This document shows positions 16,177 to 23,997 of a DNA stretch of 32,012 nt, piece after piece. The DNA is from Chitinophagaceae bacterium UBA4857 (GTDB lineage: Bacteria > Bacteroidota > Bacteroidia > Chitinophagales > Chitinophagaceae): positions 19,980 through 51,991 of the forward strand of contig DHEF01000052.1 of assembly GCA_002399735.1 (NCBI GenBank). Reading direction: 5' to 3'. The notes under the pieces were generated by a model that worked only from the letters and a program-made list of their open reading frames with translations, was not told the origin of the DNA and did not search any database. Position 1 is the first letter of the stretch, and each line of letters opens with the position of its first letter. Made by a program: the position numbers and the translations under genes.

Positions 16177-18870
16177 ATGAAGCTTAGTTTTTATCTAAAA
16201 TATTCGACGGCCTTTGGAGAAAGTCTTTTTGTATCAGGAGATATTCCTGAACTGGGAAATTTAGCTATTTCCGGTTTGGTGGCTATGGAGTATGTAAACG
16301 AATCATTTTGGAAATTAGATATAAATACGGATCGTGTTGATTTTAATAAAGTACCTGTTAAGTACAAATATTATTTACAATCAAAAACCGGCGAATTAAT
16401 TGCCGATGCCGGTTTAGACAGAACAATTGATATTGCAGCCAAAGGCTACGAAAGTTTTACTTTCTCCGATGTATGGAACCATGCCGGCGATACAGAAAAT
16501 GTATTTTTTACAGCACCTTTCACAAATGTTTTATTACCGCAGCCGGCTAAAGTAAAAGCAGTAAAAACGGTAGATGCAACCCATGTATTTAAAGTAAAAG
16601 CCCCTTTATTAAATAAACACGAAGTAATCTGTTTAGCCGGTGCCGGAGAAGCATTAAATAACTGGAATACCGAGCAGCCTTTGTTATTAAGCAACGACGG
16701 TGTTTGGTGGACAACCAAATTAAATTTAACCAACGAACAATTCCCGCTTACCTACAAATACGGCATTTACAATACAAAGGAAAAAGCCTTTGTTACTTAC
16801 GAAACAGGCGACAATCGCATTATTCATGGTAATACCGGTGCAGGTCATTTATCTGTTTTGCACGATGGTTTTGTACAATTACAAAACAATAGCTGGAAGG
16901 GTGCAGGTGTAGCTATTCCGGTGTTTAGCCTGCGTACCAAAAACAGTTTTGGTGTAGGTGAGTTTGCCGATATAAAATTATTAATTGACTGGGCAGCTAA
17001 AACAGGTTTAAAGCTTATTCAGTTATTGCCTGTAAACGATACCACCGCAACACATACCTGGCAGGATTCTTATCCCTATGCTGCTATATCAGCTTTTGCA
17101 TTACACCCACAATATATTAACCTGGCAAAAGTTGCCGGTAAAAAACACCAGAAGTTAGTTAATAGTGTAAAAAAGAAACAAAAGCAATTAAACGAATTAT
17201 CTACTGTTGATTACGAAGAGGTAATGAAGTTTAAACTGGCTTTATTAAAAGAGCTGTTTGAAGAAGATGGAAAAGATTGTCTGGCTTCCGATGATTACAA
17301 AGCGTTTTACCAGCAAAACCAGCATTGGTTAAAACCGTATGCAGCGTTTAGTTATTTGCGTGATAAAAATGGCACAGCCGATTTTAACCAGTGGAAAACA
17401 TACAGTAGTTATAACCCAACACAAATTAGTCGCTTATTTACTTCTACAGCAGGTAGTAAGCAGGTTCAGTTTTTTTGTTATGTGCAATACCATTTGCATT
17501 TGCAATTAAAAGAAGCAACTGACTATGCACATAAAAAAGGGATTGTTGTAAAAGGCGATATTCCTATTGGCGTATACCGTTTTGGTTGCGATGCTTGGGT
17601 AGCACCTGAATTATACAATATGGATCAACAGGCCGGTGCACCGCCTGACGATTTTGCTGCCGTTGGACAAAACTGGGGTTTTCCTACATACAACTGGAAA
17701 ACCATGCAGGCCGATAATTTTGCATGGTGGCAACAGCGTTTCCAGCAAATGAGTAATTACTTCGATTTATTCCGCATTGATCATATACTGGGCTTTTTTA
17801 GAATATGGAGTATTCCGGTACATGCCGTACAAGGCATTATGGGCCGTTTTGTACCATGTGTAGCCGTACATTATGTTGAGTTTGGCGAAAACGGTATCTG
17901 GTTTGACCATGCCCGTTATTGCAAACCATTTATTAATGACCAGTTATTGTATGATACTTTTAACGGCCATGCAGATGCTGTTAGAGATACCTATTTACAA
18001 TTAAATGACCGTGGCGGTTATGATTTATTACCGGAGTTTGATACCCAGCAAAAAGTAGAACAACATTTTGCTTTATTAGAAGAAACTGCGGACAACGAAA
18101 AAGTAAAACTGGGCTTGTTTGATTTAATAGCCAATGTAATTTTATTTGAACAAGAGGGTAGTAACGGGCAGGAGTTTCATTTTCGTATTGCTATGGAAAA
18201 AACTACATCGTTTAAAAACCTGATTCCGCATGTGCAGGATAAATTACGTGAACTATACATAAACTATTTTTATCGCCGTCAGGATAATTTCTGGAGAAAA
18301 GAAGCCATGCAAAAATTGCCTTTATTAAAAGAGGTAACCAATATGCTTATTTGTGGCGAAGATTTGGGAATGGTGCCAGAAAGTGTGCCGGAGGTAATGC
18401 AACAGTTAGGTATACTAAGCCTGGAAATTCAGCGTATGCCTAAAGACCCGATGAAAGAATTTTTTATTCCTGCTGAAGCTCCTTATTTATCAGTCATTAC
18501 GCCTTCAACACATGATATGAGTACGGTGCGTGGTTGGTGGGAAGAAAACCAGCAAAAAACACAAACCTTCTTTAATCAGGTATTACATCAGCATGGGGCA
18601 GCACCTTATTTCTGCGAACCCTGGATAAGCCGTGCCATTCTGTTACAACATTTTTACTCGCCTGCTATGTGGAGTATTTTTCAGTTACAGGATATGTTGG
18701 GTATGAGCGAAACATTACGCCGCGACAACCCTGCCGATGAAAGAATTAATATACCTGCCAATGCCAAACATTACTGGCGTTACCGCATGCATATTAATTT
18801 AGAAGACCTGATAAAAGAAACCGAATTTAATGATGAAATAAAAGGTTACGTAACCAATAGTGGTCGATAA
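16177..18870 (+). CDS. malQ: 4-alpha-glucanotransferase (GH77) with two N-terminal CBM20 domains, DPE2-like
   Basis: An 897-aa amylomaltase-type enzyme that moves alpha-1,4-glucan segments between maltose/maltodextrins or glycogen. Two N-terminal starch-binding CBM20 modules are visible: residues about 1-110 ('FGESLFVSGDIPELGN') and about 130-235 ('EVICLAGAGEALNNWN'). The GH77 barrel follows from about 250: 'GVGEFADIKLLIDWA', 'SYPYAAISAFALHP', the nucleophile Asp535 in 'LFRIDHILGFFRIW', the acid/base Glu728 in 'ICGEDLGMVPESVP', and Asp780 in 'STHDMSTVRGWW'. All three catalytic carboxylates are present. This architecture is the one known from plant cytosolic DPE2 and related bacterial enzymes; a classical MalQ of about 500-700 aa lacks the CBM20 pair. 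It is a single-gene unit bounded by terminators and probably cytoplasmic, as no signal peptide is seen. Confidence 0.95.
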   Translation: MKLSFYLKYSTAFGESLFVSGDIPELGNLAISGLVAMEYVNESFWKLDINTDRVDFNKVPVKYKYYLQSKTGELIADAGLDRTIDIAAKGYESFTFSDVWNHAGDTENVFFTAPFTNVLLPQPAKVKAVKTVDATHVFKVKAPLLNKHEVICLAGAGEALNNWNTEQPLLLSNDGVWWTTKLNLTNEQFPLTYKYGIYNTKEKAFVTYETGDNRIIHGNTGAGHLSVLHDGFVQLQNNSWKGAGVAIPVFSLRTKNSFGVGEFADIKLLIDWAAKTGLKLIQLLPVNDTTATHTWQDSYPYAAISAFALHPQYINLAKVAGKKHQKLVNSVKKKQKQLNELSTVDYEEVMKFKLALLKELFEEDGKDCLASDDYKAFYQQNQHWLKPYAAFSYLRDKNGTADFNQWKTYSSYNPTQISRLFTSTAGSKQVQFFCYVQYHLHLQLKEATDYAHKKGIVVKGDIPIGVYRFGCDAWVAPELYNMDQQAGAPPDDFAAVGQNWGFPTYNWKTMQADNFAWWQQRFQQMSNYFDLFRIDHILGFFRIWSIPVHAVQGIMGRFVPCVAVHYVEFGENGIWFDHARYCKPFINDQLLYDTFNGHADAVRDTYLQLNDRGGYDLLPEFDTQQKVEQHFALLEETADNEKVKLGLFDLIANVILFEQEGSNGQEFHFRIAMEKTTSFKNLIPHVQDKLRELYINYFYRRQDNFWRKEAMQKLPLLKEVTNMLICGEDLGMVPESVPEVMQQLGILSLEIQRMPKDPMKEFFIPAEAPYLSVITPSTHDMSTVRGWWEENQQKTQTFFNQVLHQHGAAPYFCEPWISRAILLQHFYSPAMWSIFQLQDMLGMSETLRRDNPADERINIPANAKHYWRYRMHINLEDLIKETEFNDEIKGYVTNSGR

Positions 18871-18891
18871 TAAATTGGTGTAGCAAATAAT

Positions 18892-18926
18892 AAAACAGCC
18901 CGATAAATTTTTATCGGGCTGTTTTA
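18892..18926. terminator. Strong hairpin terminator after malQ
   Basis: AAAACAGCCCGATAAA (18892-18907) is the exact reverse complement of TTTATCGGGCTGTTTT (18910-18925). The T-rich end serves the plus-strand malQ transcript; the A-rich left end could also stop the minus-strand lipoprotein transcript, which ends at 19028. Confidence 0.88.
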
Positions 18927-19027
18927 TTTAATAGCTAGTTCGTAGTAAAACACCATTCATCATTAAAATATTTCACTTAAAAAGTGATTTTACAAAAAGT
19001 AGCAGCATACTGTTAACTTACGTACAG

Positions 19028-19351
19028 TTAACGCCTGCGGTGATAGCGTTTCCAGTCGTTATACTGATGGTGTCTGTAATTGTTGCGGTTAACATAACGG
19101 CTGTCAATGTAGTAACGGTTACCATAACCCTGGCGGTAAATATGGCCCTGCGGACTACGATAATAAAAACCGCCACGGGGCTGCCTTACTAATACATAAC
19201 CCGGACCGGGAGTATTAATAATTAACGATACACCCGGCCTAGGTGGCGGTGGTGGGTGTGTAGCGTAAACCGTACGGTTACTACGACAAGCCGAAAAACT
19301 AACTACAAGCACAAAAAGAGCGGCAGATGTAAAAAGGGCGTATGTTTTCAT
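19028..19351 (-). CDS. Small Arg/Tyr/His-rich lipoprotein
   Basis: A 107-aa predicted lipoprotein: a hydrophobic leader followed by the lipobox 'VSFSAC' with Cys22. After the Cys comes a short basic stretch, a run of five prolines (about 33-37), 'GPGYVLVRQPRGGFYYRSPQG' and a tail very rich in Tyr, Arg, Asn and His ending RRR. The mature protein is strongly basic. I do not recognise a named family. Similar small Y/R/H-rich lipoproteins are common in Bacteroidota envelopes. It is divergent from the next gene across 57 bp, so the two may share a control region. Confidence 0.7.
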   Translation of the reverse strand: MKTYALFTSAALFVLVVSFSACRSNRTVYATHPPPPPRPGVSLIINTPGPGYVLVRQPRGGFYYRSPQGHIYRQGYGNRYYIDSRYVNRNNYRHHQYNDWKRYHRRR

Positions 19352-19408
19352 ATTGTTCTTTTTTATTTGACGATAAAAGAAACAAATCGTTTACCATAAA
19401 AATGTTAT

Positions 19409-19861
19409 ATGAAACACTTTATCATCCTGTTAACTTTAGTTTTAGTTTTTGTTAATACAAAGGCACAGTTAAGCGAAGATTCTGTTAAGGTAACTATCAA
19501 TGCTTTTTTTGAGACTATGAATAATGCTGATAGTGCCGCTGCATCCAATATATTTAGTAGTACAGCTATATTACAAACCATCAGCGAACATCCTCAAAAA
19601 GGTGTAAGCGTACAAAACCAAAGCGTTGCTAATTTTACTGGCTCGCTGAATAAAGTAAAAAAAGGAATGCTTGATGAACGTATTGTATTTTCTGATATTA
19701 AAATTGACGGCCCTTTAGCATTTGTGTGGACACCATACCAGTTTTATTATAATGGACAATTCAGCCATTGTGGTGTAAACTCATTTCAACTGGTACGTTT
19801 TGCCGATGGTTGGAAAATTCAGTATGTGATTGATACAAGACGTAAGGATTATTGTAATTAA
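19409..19861 (+). CDS. Secreted NTF2-like (SnoaL/DUF4440-type) protein
   Basis: A 150-aa protein with a signal peptide ('FIILLTLVLVFVNTKAQ', cleaved near residue 19). The mature part has the cone-shaped NTF2 fold pattern: helix 'VKVTINAFFETMNNADSAA', then 'ILQTISE', and C-terminal strands 'GPLAFVWTPYQFYYNGQFSH', 'NSFQLVRFADGWKIQYVID'. Members bind or turn over small ligands but many have no known activity; here no catalytic residues can be assigned. It is a single gene between the divergent lipoprotein and a long repeat-filled gap. Confidence 0.82.
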   Translation: MKHFIILLTLVLVFVNTKAQLSEDSVKVTINAFFETMNNADSAAASNIFSSTAILQTISEHPQKGVSVQNQSVANFTGSLNKVKKGMLDERIVFSDIKIDGPLAFVWTPYQFYYNGQFSHCGVNSFQLVRFADGWKIQYVIDTRRKDYCN

Positions 19862-19870
19862 TTTTTATTT

Positions 19871-20065
19871 ACCGGCTGTATAGCCCTGATTGAAGCCTCC
19901 CCAACCTCTCCGAAGGAGGGGCTTAGGTAGATTCTGATAGTGCATGGATATTGTTATGTTATGAGCTACTGTGCTACTATCATCGTCCCTTGCGACGTTC
20001 CGTTCATCGTTCTGTTCTTTGTGGAGCAGAGAAGAAGTCGAAAAGATAGGGAGGCCGAAGTCGGT
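19871..20065 (+). repeat. Dispersed repeat, copy B (mosaic)
   Basis: This begins ACCGGCTGTATAGCCCTGATTG, like copies A and D. It is then interrupted by a GC-rich hairpin cassette (CCTCCCCAACCTCTCCG/AAGGAGGGG, about 19896-19921). It resumes with GTGCTACTATCATCGTCCCT (19971-19990), the core TTGCGACGTTCCGTTCATCG (19990-20009) and GAAGAAGTCG. A 76-codon frame over it (19940-20170) lacks any domain or coding character and is best read as chance. Confidence 0.65.
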
Positions 20066-20155
20066 AGCAAACTTGCTATGCGGAACTTGCAGTTTCGCAT
20101 TTTTATTTTATCGCTTTCAGCGATTTGTTTCTTAAAATTTCATTCGACGGTCCTA

Positions 20156-20265
20156 GCGCAGGTCACTTGACCTGTACTGTGTTGTTACTTGATTAAACAG
20201 ATGGCGTTCAACTATTTTTTATTAAAAGCTAAGTAACGTATAGGCATAGGTCAGGAGACCTGCGC
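20156..20265. repeat. 110-bp symmetric imperfect inverted repeat
   Basis: GCGCAGGTCACTTGACCT (20156-20173) is the reverse complement of AGGTCAGGAGACCTGCGC (20248-20265) at 16 of 18 positions. Inside these, GTTACTT (20184-20190) and AAGTAAC (20231-20237) are exact reverse complements at equal 10-bp spacing on both sides, leaving a 40-nt centre. The arms could fold as one long stem or bound a miniature non-autonomous element. No coding frame is evident. Confidence 0.6.
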
Positions 20266-20394
20266 CAGATAACGACCAACGGGAGAAATGCCCTGCTACT
20301 ATAATACTTTATTTATATAAGAAAATTTTCTTTCGGTCTTACGGACTTTCGGACTAACCTAACTTTCAATGTTGAATAATGTTATGCAGCACCA

Positions 20395-20490
20395 CCGACA
20401 AGTCGGGGTACACCTTACACAGTGGTGAGTAAAGTTACAGGTGTACAAGCGTGCGACGCCCCGAATCAAATGCACAAGGCCAACTCGGGG
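20395..20490. repeat. Structured repeat related to the left-edge element
   Basis: Successive hairpins are present: CCGAC/GTCGG (20395-20406), TACACCT/AGGTGTA (20409-20415/20439-20445) and CCCCGA/TCGGGG (20459-20464/20485-20490). Read on the minus strand, the last block resembles 37-70 at the left edge of the window. The remainder of the gap 19862-20589 (for instance 20266-20394, with CGGACTT-type short repeats near 20332-20358) holds no supported gene. Confidence 0.5.
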
Positions 20491-20535
20491 TTAAAAACAA
20501 GGAACGATAATTAGAGTTACTACAGTTGGTAACAT

Positions 20536-20573
20536 AAAAAAAGCGAAGTAGTTATAATACTACTTCGCTTTTT
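20536..20573 (-). terminator. Rho-independent terminator
   Basis: A 15-bp stem pairs 20538-20552 (containing AGCGAAGTAGT) with 20559-20573 (ACTACTTCGCT) around a TATAAT loop. On the minus strand it is followed by a T-run. It lies 17 bp beyond the stop of the minus-strand gene ending at 20590. Confidence 0.85.
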
Positions 20574-20589
20574 ACAATTTTATTTTCTA

Positions 20590-21876
20590 TTACTTTAACC
20601 TGTACTTCTTATTTACTTTACGGCTGTTAAAGTATTTATCTAAATCTTCTTTAGTCATTTCTCTTACCATCTCAATAGGAACATCGCTTAACTGAGCCTG
20701 CGTTTGTTTATATTCACTTTTTAGGGTTGCAATTTTTTTAGCAATATCTGGATCTTTTTCGCCAATAACCATGTTGTCGTTTAACATATACACCAAACGT
20801 TTGGTGGCCGAACGTATAAGTGTAGCCTGGTTTTGTTCAACTGTTTTGTTGGGTGATGTAGCTTCTTTAATAGGCGTTAATGCCACGCCTACACTTGGTA
20901 ATACTTTGCCGGTGTTTTGCATGCCTTTATCGGTAGAAGTATTAAAGATAGTGCCGGTTAAAGCGGCAGTACCGGCCGTTACATCAAAACCAGTACGGGT
21001 GCCCTTGGTTTTACGTACCTGCTTATCCAGTTTAAAAAACAGGTATTGTAGTTTGGTTATATAATCATTTATGGCACTGTCAACAGCTCTGTGCTCCTGT
21101 ACGGCACGTGGGTAGTTTAGCGCATCTTTTACCGTAATTTTTATATTGGCAGTATCCCGTACATGCTGACGGGTAGAGCCGATAAAGGTTAATGTTACAT
21201 CTCTTTTTTTGCCTTCATCGCTTTCTGTTACAAAGTCGTAAGGAATGTCCCATTCAAACATATCATCGCAACGTTTAACTAATTTAAAGTTGCCAATAGG
21301 TACACTGCTGGAAAATAAAATATTTTCGATAGGGAAGTTACCGGCTTCACACAATACCTGAAACGACACTTTCTGGCCTTCATCAATAAGTAATGAACTA
21401 CCTACGGTTAATTTTATTTTAGGTTGTACTATTTCGGTATTGAAAAATATAAGTGTAAAACTCGTGTCCACTCTTTCGGTTGGGTTAGCCAGGTTTTGTA
21501 CACCAAGGTTTACGATATATTCCACATCGTACTTAAGCTTTCCGGAAAGGAAATAAGTTTTTTCAGCTTTAAAGGATAAAAGTCCGTTGTCCTTGTTAAT
21601 ACGCAAACCAACCGGTGAATTTTTTAAATACCAGTAGTACTTCTTTTCATCTTTATTAATATTCAGTTGATAATTCAAAGACGAATCGACATGAAGCGTA
21701 ATAAACGGGTTAAGGTTTTGAATACGCAAAGGGGTATCCAATATTACCGGTGTAGGAATATGGATTAGAGAAGTGTCAATTTTTTCCGGAATAGTATCTG
21801 TTGTTTGTGAAAAAGAGGGCAAACAGAACCATAACATGAATAAAGCGAAAAAGCCTTTTTTTAGCATATATTTCAT
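20590..21876 (-). CDS. Secreted protein with Ig-like/cadherin-like region, unknown function
   Basis: A 428-aa exported protein: signal peptide 'GFFALFMLWFCLPSFSQ' (cleavage near residue 24). The next 230 residues are beta-strand rich. The segment 'YYWYLKNSPVGLRINKDNGLLSF' (about 80-102) has the aromatic-Pro-x-Gly-Leu-x-Ile-Asn-x-x-x-Gly pattern of cadherin/dystroglycan-like Ig folds, and a second such repeat may cover about 150-250. From about residue 255 the sequence becomes helical ('AVDSAINDYITKLQYLFFKLDKQVRK'), then a low-complexity Gly/Thr/Ala stretch, and a charged C-terminus. No catalytic motif or sorting domain is visible. The start could be M1 or M4. I cannot name a family. Confidence 0.75.
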   Translation of the reverse strand: MKYMLKKGFFALFMLWFCLPSFSQTTDTIPEKIDTSLIHIPTPVILDTPLRIQNLNPFITLHVDSSLNYQLNINKDEKKYYWYLKNSPVGLRINKDNGLLSFKAEKTYFLSGKLKYDVEYIVNLGVQNLANPTERVDTSFTLIFFNTEIVQPKIKLTVGSSLLIDEGQKVSFQVLCEAGNFPIENILFSSSVPIGNFKLVKRCDDMFEWDIPYDFVTESDEGKKRDVTLTFIGSTRQHVRDTANIKITVKDALNYPRAVQEHRAVDSAINDYITKLQYLFFKLDKQVRKTKGTRTGFDVTAGTAALTGTIFNTSTDKGMQNTGKVLPSVGVALTPIKEATSPNKTVEQNQATLIRSATKRLVYMLNDNMVIGEKDPDIAKKIATLKSEYKQTQAQLSDVPIEMVREMTKEDLDKYFNSRKVNKKYRLK

Positions 21877-21964
21877 CCTTTACAGGATGCAATATTACTT
21901 CATTTGGTTGTAAATAACCGACTTACAACTAAGTTAAAGGCATATATGTTTGTAAATCAGGGGG

Positions 21965-21998
21965 AAAAAAGAATCCCCATCGTAGATACGACGGGGAT
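21965..21998 (-). terminator. Terminator downstream of hsp20
   Basis: ATCCCC (21973-21978) pairs with GGGGAT (21993-21998), with an inner CGT/ACG pairing. On the minus strand the stem is followed by TTCTTTTTT. It stands about 44 bp past the Hsp20 stop. Confidence 0.75.
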
Positions 21999-22041
21999 AA
22001 ACCAAAACCAACTGCTTATGAGAAAATTGTTATTCTTGTAA

Positions 22042-22485
22042 TTATTGAATGCTTATTTGTTTAGACGCCGGCTTTTCAATTTGCTTTTTGGGCAAACTTA
22101 CTATTAGCACTCCATTAACATATTTGGCGTCGATAGCTTCTACATTAATTTTCTCATCAACAGTAAAGCTGCGTTTAAAGCTTTTAAAGTTGTATTCCTT
22201 TCTAATGTTTTTATCTGTGTTTTCCTCTGTATTGCTTTTCTTTTCTGCGGCAATGGTTAGTAAATTTTGATCCAGATTTACGGAGAAATCAGCTTTGTCA
22301 AAGCCCGGAGCTACCACTTCTAACTGGTACTGGTTTTCGTTCTCTGTTATATTCACAGGAACAAAGCCGTTTTTACCGTTGGCAGCATCGTGTCTACTGA
22401 TTCCGGGTAATTCGTTGAAAAAGCTGTCAAGTAGGTTGGTTAACTGATTGTCGAATGGTTGCGATTTAAACTTTACTTGTGTCAT
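22042..22485 (-). CDS. Hsp20/alpha-crystallin small heat-shock protein
   Basis: A 147-aa cytoplasmic holdase chaperone. After a short N-terminal arm ('QLTNLLDSFFNELPG'), the alpha-crystallin domain runs from about residue 45 to 135: 'VPVNITENENQYQLEVVAPGFDKADFSVNLDQNLLTIAAEK', 'YNFKSFKRSFTVDEKINVEAIDAKYVNGVLIVSLPK'. The A/V-x-x-x-NGVL-x-V-x-LPK motif is the family signature. The C-terminal 'KQISIQ' supplies the I-x-I tail that docks neighbouring subunits. Two 11-bp palindromes lie upstream (22602-22612 and 22632-22642). It is monocistronic, with its own terminator. Confidence 0.95.
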   Translation of the reverse strand: MTQVKFKSQPFDNQLTNLLDSFFNELPGISRHDAANGKNGFVPVNITENENQYQLEVVAPGFDKADFSVNLDQNLLTIAAEKKSNTEENTDKNIRKEYNFKSFKRSFTVDEKINVEAIDAKYVNGVLIVSLPKKQIEKPASKQISIQ

Positions 22486-22601
22486 GATTATTTGTGTTTA
22501 ATTTTTTAAAATTTTGTACAAACTCATGTAGTCAAATTACAGACCAATGAAAAAAAGAAGGTTTCTTAATGCCTAAGAGGCATCAATATCTAAATAATAG
22601 T

Positions 22602-22642
22602 GACAAATTGTCTTTGTTTTATTTTATAAATGACATAATGTC
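22602..22642. promoter_or_regulatory. Tandem 11-bp palindromes upstream of hsp20
   Basis: GACAAATTGTC (22602-22612) and GACATAATGTC (22632-22642) are both perfect odd palindromes of the form GACAWAWTGTC, each flanked by a 5' T. Their centres are 30 bp apart, close to three DNA turns. They lie about 117-157 bp before the hsp20 start, in the gap after the AraC gene. They could be an operator; no regulator is identified. Confidence 0.45.
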
Positions 22643-23551
22643 TTATTTAGGGCTGCCTTGGTTACGATCTTGAATAGAACGGTACTGTTCTGGTGATACT
22701 TCCATGTATTTTTTAAACAACCGGGAAAAATAATAAGGATCTTGGTAGCCTAAGTCTGCGGCTACCTCTTTTACTTTTTTATCGGTATTAAATAATAATA
22801 AACAGGCTTTTTGCAGTTTGAGGTGGATAAAATAGTCAAGCGGTGACATGCCGGTAGCTTTTCTGAATAAAGTAGAAAAGTGAGAAGCTGAAAGGTTACT
22901 GTGTTTGGCCATATCTTCAACCGTTAGTACATGGTTAATATTGTTACGCATGTACAATACCGTATCGTTTATCAGGTCTTTTGATTCCTGCTTTTTATCG
23001 TTAGCGTATTTACCGGGATACAAGAAGGTGGCTATTAAATGATACAGGCACATATTACTGTAGGTAATATTTTCCGTACTATAACCCATTTCCAGGCTTT
23101 GGTACATAGTTTCCCATATTTGTAACCCTTTTTCATTAAAAGTTATAGGCTGTGGTCCGTCGTATAAATCAATATGGTGTGTTTTATTAAACAGGTTTAT
23201 ACTATCGCCGCTAAAATGTACCCAGTAAATTGTCCAGGGGTCTTGTTCATCGGCGCCATAACTCATAGGCTGGGTAGTGGCAGGTATTAAAATAAACTCA
23301 TTTACTTTAATAGTGAAAGTTTGATTTTTTATTTTAACCCAACCTTTTCCTTTTAAACAATAAATGAGAATATTGTCTTCGCAACCTTTTTTACGTTCAC
23401 GATAATGACCAATAGCTTTAGGGAAATAGCCAATATGTTTAATGTATAATTGTTTTAACAGTGGATTAAGCCTGTTGGCTTTTTTCCAGATTGCATTGGG
23501 AATGCTTATAAACTTTTCGCCCTCAAAACCATCTTTTTTCTTTACCGACAT
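22643..23551 (-). CDS. AraC-family transcriptional regulator of the adjacent PUL
   Basis: A 302-aa regulator from this start. The N-terminal half is a cupin-like sensor ('KKKDGFEGEKF...', 'IGYFPKAIGHYRERKKGCEDNILIYCLKG', 'FILIPATTQPMSYG', 'WTIYWVHFSG'). The C-terminal 100 residues hold two helix-turn-helix units: 'LTVEDMAKHSNLSASHFSTLF' and 'VKEVAADLGYQDPYYFSRLFKKYMEVSPEQYR'. The latter matches the AraC signature closely. An ATG 39 bp upstream (23590) would add 13 residues. I prefer 23551 because family members usually begin just before KKDGFEG and because a -7-like sequence at 23604-23611 would leave almost no leader for the longer form. It is divergent from susC, so it probably senses a sugar from that locus and switches it on. 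Confidence 0.9.
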   Translation of the reverse strand: MSVKKKDGFEGEKFISIPNAIWKKANRLNPLLKQLYIKHIGYFPKAIGHYRERKKGCEDNILIYCLKGKGWVKIKNQTFTIKVNEFILIPATTQPMSYGADEQDPWTIYWVHFSGDSINLFNKTHHIDLYDGPQPITFNEKGLQIWETMYQSLEMGYSTENITYSNMCLYHLIATFLYPGKYANDKKQESKDLINDTVLYMRNNINHVLTVEDMAKHSNLSASHFSTLFRKATGMSPLDYFIHLKLQKACLLLFNTDKKVKEVAADLGYQDPYYFSRLFKKYMEVSPEQYRSIQDRNQGSPK

Positions 23552-23603
23552 AGTTGCAGCTAATAAGTTACCTGTTAATAATTTATTCATTTACTATTGA
23601 CCG

Positions 23604-23611
23604 GAAAGATA
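23604..23611 (-). promoter_or_regulatory. Possible -7 element of the AraC gene
   Basis: On the minus strand this reads TATCTTTC, one base from TAnnTTTG. No clear -33 TTG is seen. The candidate operator copy at 23619-23637 lies immediately upstream, where a bound protein would cover the core promoter; this would suit autoregulation. Confidence 0.35.
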
Positions 23612-23618
23612 CAAAAAA

Positions 23619-23637
23619 TGTAGTAGGATAATCCATT
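23619..23637 (+). promoter_or_regulatory. Candidate AraC operator, copy 1
   Basis: TGTAGTAGGATAATCCATT matches the copy at 23998-24016 at 18 of 19 positions in the same orientation, in the 553-bp region between the divergent AraC and susC genes. The inner GGATAATCC is a palindrome. This copy lies about 68 bp upstream of the preferred AraC start. Confidence 0.6.
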
Positions 23638-23867
23638 TTAACAGTATGTAAGTAAATGAACTGCGTTGTAGCAGATGGATTTTTATACGATATAGTAAAT
23701 GTAAAAAGCCGATTGTTTGCCAGCTGAAGCATTATTTACCGTTTGTTGAAGTATTATTAAAGCTTGTGCGAGGTAAATTATGAGAATTGTAGCGATGTGA
23801 TGGATTATATTATATAATTAGACTAATAATTTAAACGTAACAACTCCTCGAATAACACGATGATGCA

Positions 23868-23900
23868 CAAAGAACGGGACGATGAACGGAGCGTCGCAAC
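23868..23900 (-). repeat. Dispersed repeat, copy C (reverse orientation)
   Basis: On the minus strand this reads GTTGCGACGCTCCGTTCATC followed by GTCCCGTTCTTTG, nearly identical to copy D. It lies in the AraC-susC regulatory gap, between the two operator copies. No gene is present between 23552 and 24104. Confidence 0.7.
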
Positions 23901-23997
23901 GAGTGTTCATCTGTGTTACTACAGGCGATAACAGAAAAATCATTTAACGGGATTGCATAACGACTTCATAAATAGAATGATGAATATTTCAATCGGG

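Noticed and set aside
15975..16187. 70-codon TTG-start frame ahead of malQ
   Set aside because: It has no recognisable protein pattern, overlaps the malQ start and covers a likely promoter region. A leader peptide cannot be excluded but is not supported.
19940..20170. 76-codon frame in the repeat-filled gap
   Set aside because: It is made almost wholly of dispersed-repeat sequence, so the open frame is most likely chance.
19885..20265. CRISPR array or attachment-site possibility for the stacked repeats
   Set aside because: Repeat units are not regularly spaced, are not identical, and no cas, integrase or tRNA is nearby.
21999..22040. Seven-codon ATG frame after CCAAAACCAACTGCTT on the plus strand
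   Set aside because: Too short and with no gene behind it on that strand; it lies in the hsp20 3' region.
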